From an uncultured Aeromonadales bacterium (GTDB lineage Bacteria > Pseudomonadota > Gammaproteobacteria > Enterobacterales > Succinivibrionaceae), in contig CACWLF010000039.1 of assembly GCA_902761645.1 (NCBI GenBank), positions 1,822-37,648 of the forward strand: a DNA stretch of 35,827 nt. Direction: 5' to 3'. Made by a program: the position numbers and the translations under genes. Below the pieces are notes generated by a model. It did no database searches, was not told where the DNA came from, and saw only the letters and a list, made by a program, of their open reading frames with translations. This document shows, one piece after another, positions 34,118 through 35,827 of the stretch; positions within the stretch are counted from its first letter, which is position 1, and each line of letters opens with the position of its first letter.

Positions 34118-35542
34118 TCAGACAATTCCCGTTGACTGAACAAACAGTATCAGCATCACGACAGGAGCTATGTAGCGAATAACCACAGTGTACATTCTGG
34201 CAAAATGGCACCTGTATCCTGGATACTCCATTTCTTCAATAATCCATTTTGGTCTTATAATCCAGCCGATCAGAATACATGACAGAACAGAAATAAACGG
34301 CATCATGAAATTATTACTGATATAGTCCAGTACATCAATCAGCTGGCCTTTGCTGCCGTTCGGCAGTTCAAGTTCGAAATAAAATACACTGTAGCCAAGT
34401 GCAACCGTAACTGTCGCAGCCGCATATATGAAAGACGTGATCAGTACAATCTTTTTACGGGAAAGATTTCTGAGGAACTGAAGCTTAACATTTTTAAAGA
34501 GATCAAGGAAATTGGCAACAATTGATTCCAGCACCGACACGCAGGACGTCAGAGCAGCAAACGCAGCCGACACGAAAAAGACAATTGCTATTACCGATCC
34601 GAAAGCGCCCATAGCCTCAAAAACCTTAGGCAGCGAAATGAACATAAGACCGGGACCGGCATTCATTCCGTCAAGACCGCAGAAAACATAGATGGCCGGT
34701 ATAATCATTGAGCCTGCAAGCAAGGCGACCACGGTGTCAAAAAACTGGATGTGATATACGGACTTGTTAAGATTAACATTTTTTTTTACGTATGAACCGT
34801 AGGTAATCATAATTCCCATGGAAACACTCAGAGAGAAAAACACCTGCCCCATCGCATCCAGTGAAATCTGCAGAAATCTTTCAAATGTCAATCCCGAAAA
34901 ATCCGGTGTAAGATAAATCTTAAGCCCGTCAATTCCGGTTCTTGTTGCACCGCTGCTGTCAGTATATGAAAGAGTCAGAGAAAAAGAAGCTATAAATATA
35001 ATCAGAAGCAGAAGGATCGGCATCAGAATTTTGGAATACCTCTCAATACCTTTTTTTATCCCCGAGAACACAATGAAAGATGTCAGAAATAAAAAAACAA
35101 GAGCAAAAACAACAGTTTCAATATTTGATGAAATGAACGATATAAAATAGCCGTCGCCTGCAGCCGCGCTTCCTCCGCCAGTCAGATAAACAGCTGTATA
35201 TTTCAGGATCCAGCCGCCGATAACCGAGTAATAGCACATGATGATTACAGGAACCATAAATGTAACGATTCCAAGGAATTTCCATCTTGGAGCAATGGCG
35301 GTATAGGCAAAAATAGAACTTTTACCGGTACGTCTTCCTATGGCAATATCCGATGCAAGAAGGACAGTTCCGAAAACGATAACAAGAAAAAAATAGATCA
35401 GCAGGAACAAACCTCCGCCGTCTTTTGCAGCAAAGTACGGAAAGCGCCAGAGATTTCCAACACCGACAGCACTTCCAGCCGCTGCCAGCACAAATCCCAG
35501 CTGACCGCTGAAATTATCCTTTTCATTCTTATGAACAGACAT
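34118..35542 (-). CDS. Sodium-dependent symporter of the NSS/SNF family
   Basis: Inner-membrane Na+-coupled uptake protein of the neurotransmitter:sodium symporter family; bacterial members usually carry amino acids. In 474 residues the first helix has the family hallmark GSAVGVGNLWRFPYFA followed by KDGGG, with the unwound Na+/substrate site. Further hallmarks are YYSVIGGWILKY, FFSLSVSMGIMITYGSY (helix 6 region) and SAAFAALTSCVSVLE (helix 8, Na2 site). The predicted 11 or so helices fit the bacterial form. The substrate cannot be told. AAGGA precedes the ATG. The Nqr complex in the same window would supply its sodium gradient. Confidence 0.93.
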   Translation of the reverse strand: MSVHKNEKDNFSGQLGFVLAAAGSAVGVGNLWRFPYFAAKDGGGLFLLIYFFLVIVFGTVLLASDIAIGRRTGKSSIFAYTAIAPRWKFLGIVTFMVPVIIMCYYSVIGGWILKYTAVYLTGGGSAAAGDGYFISFISSNIETVVFALVFLFLTSFIVFSGIKKGIERYSKILMPILLLLIIFIASFSLTLSYTDSSGATRTGIDGLKIYLTPDFSGLTFERFLQISLDAMGQVFFSLSVSMGIMITYGSYVKKNVNLNKSVYHIQFFDTVVALLAGSMIIPAIYVFCGLDGMNAGPGLMFISLPKVFEAMGAFGSVIAIVFFVSAAFAALTSCVSVLESIVANFLDLFKNVKLQFLRNLSRKKIVLITSFIYAAATVTVALGYSVFYFELELPNGSKGQLIDVLDYISNNFMMPFISVLSCILIGWIIRPKWIIEEMEYPGYRCHFARMYTVVIRYIAPVVMLILFVQSTGIV

Positions 35543-35581
35543 TTTGATTCCTTCAATTTTTAGCTACAAACATACTTTACG

Positions 35582-35609
35582 ATTATATCGTGTTCGGACT
35601 CACATACAA
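35582..35609 (-). promoter_or_regulatory. Promoter of the NSS symporter gene
   Basis: Minus strand: TTGTAT (35604-35609, 3 of 6), 16-nt spacer, TATAAT (35582-35587, perfect). It gives a leader of about 35 nt. The spacer contains TGTGA and ACACG half-sites in loose CRP-like spacing, too weak to call a CRP site. Confidence 0.6.
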
Positions 35610-35730
35610 AAATTACTGACTGAAAATCAGATATTAAACATCATAATATCTCTCTGCAAAATATGTTTTGAGATGCGTGATCAAATTATTAATGCGGATA
35701 CCGGATAACAATTGAAGTTTCCCCCAAAAA

Positions 35731-35827
35731 ATTGGGTAGGGAGAGTACTACTCACCCCTCCCACACCACCGTACATGCGGGACCGCATACGGCGGTTCAA
35801 TACAGCTATGTCGGAATTACCCAATGT
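35731..35827 (-). mobile_element. Group II intron, 3' end (domains V and VI; rest beyond window)
   Basis: On the minus strand ACCGCCGTA (35796-35788) pairs with TACGGTGGT (35773-35765), then TGCG pairs with CGCA around a 4-nt loop, with a two-base bulge (35775-35774). This is the domain V fold of a group II intron. Domain VI follows, with GGGAG (35762-35758) pairing with CTCCC (35743-35739), and the element appears to end at ACCCAAT near 35731. The sequence also resembles 3' ends seen beside intron-encoded reverse transcriptases. The intron body and any reverse transcriptase would lie past the right edge. It sits about 120 bp upstream of the NSS promoter, in the same orientation. Confidence 0.78.

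Noticed and set aside
33937-34143. 68-codon minus-strand frame between pgk and the symporter gene
   Set aside because: It overlaps the symporter C terminus, covers the pgk promoter and likely symporter terminator, has no recognisable domain and no Shine-Dalgarno.
35588-35603. CRP-like half-sites in the symporter promoter spacer
   Set aside because: Only TGTGA matches well; the second half-site is poor.

Overview
The window looks like a chromosomal piece of a moderately AT-rich gammaproteobacterium. The nnr-tsaE-amiB-mutL block with queG nearby, and the tsaD / rpsU-yqeY-dnaG-rpoD block, follow gammaproteobacterial gene order. The six-gene Na+-pumping NADH:quinone oxidoreductase (nqrABCDEF), PykF-type pyruvate kinase, FbaA-type class II aldolase and a PotF-like binding protein fit that group. 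A polyphosphate-glucokinase-like ROK kinase and an NSS-type sodium symporter would suit a fermentative, gut-associated member near Aeromonadales/Succinivibrionaceae. That placement is inference from gene content, not a computed phylogeny.

Layout. 1-5124 (minus): 3' end of the block nnr -> tsaE -> amiB -> mutL, with mutL cut by the left edge. 5282-6064 (minus): a TauE/SafE-type membrane permease lying between nnr and the divergent queG (6262-7317, plus). 7428-10677 (plus): polyphosphate-glucokinase-like enzyme, a family 4 glycosyltransferase and a PIG-L deacetylase that follows it by 2 nt. 10883-16971 (minus): the compact nqrABCDEF operon with a terminator at its end and a terminator-like hairpin plus palindrome in its leader. 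17207-18250 (minus): tsaD. 18709-23529 (plus): the macromolecular synthesis operon rpsU-yqeY-dnaG-rpoD with a good sigma70 promoter, an internal terminator after rpsU, and a final terminator. 23638-24861 (plus): a second, divergent sigma70-family factor directly after rpoD. 24911-24987: tRNA-Ile2 (CAU). 25220-31458 (plus): pykF, mscK-like channel, potF-like binding protein. 31591-33915 (minus): fba and pgk, separated by a strong terminator hairpin. 34118-35542 (minus): NSS sodium symporter. 35731-35827: domains V and VI of a group II intron whose body lies beyond the right edge (minus strand).

How the genes fit together. Nqr turns NADH oxidation into a sodium gradient, which the NSS symporter can use. 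PykF, Pgk and Fba are core glycolysis, and the polyphosphate-glucokinase-like enzyme could feed it using polyphosphate or ATP. TsaE and TsaD serve the same tRNA t6A pathway, QueG makes queuosine, and tRNA-Ile2 is another modification-dependent tRNA.

The most unusual items are an rpsU reading frame of only 46 codons that lacks the usual basic C-terminal tail, and a sigma factor beside rpoD whose promoter-melting tryptophans and one -10-contact residue are changed. Also notable are the regulatory architecture ahead of nqrA and the terminator between pgk and fba.
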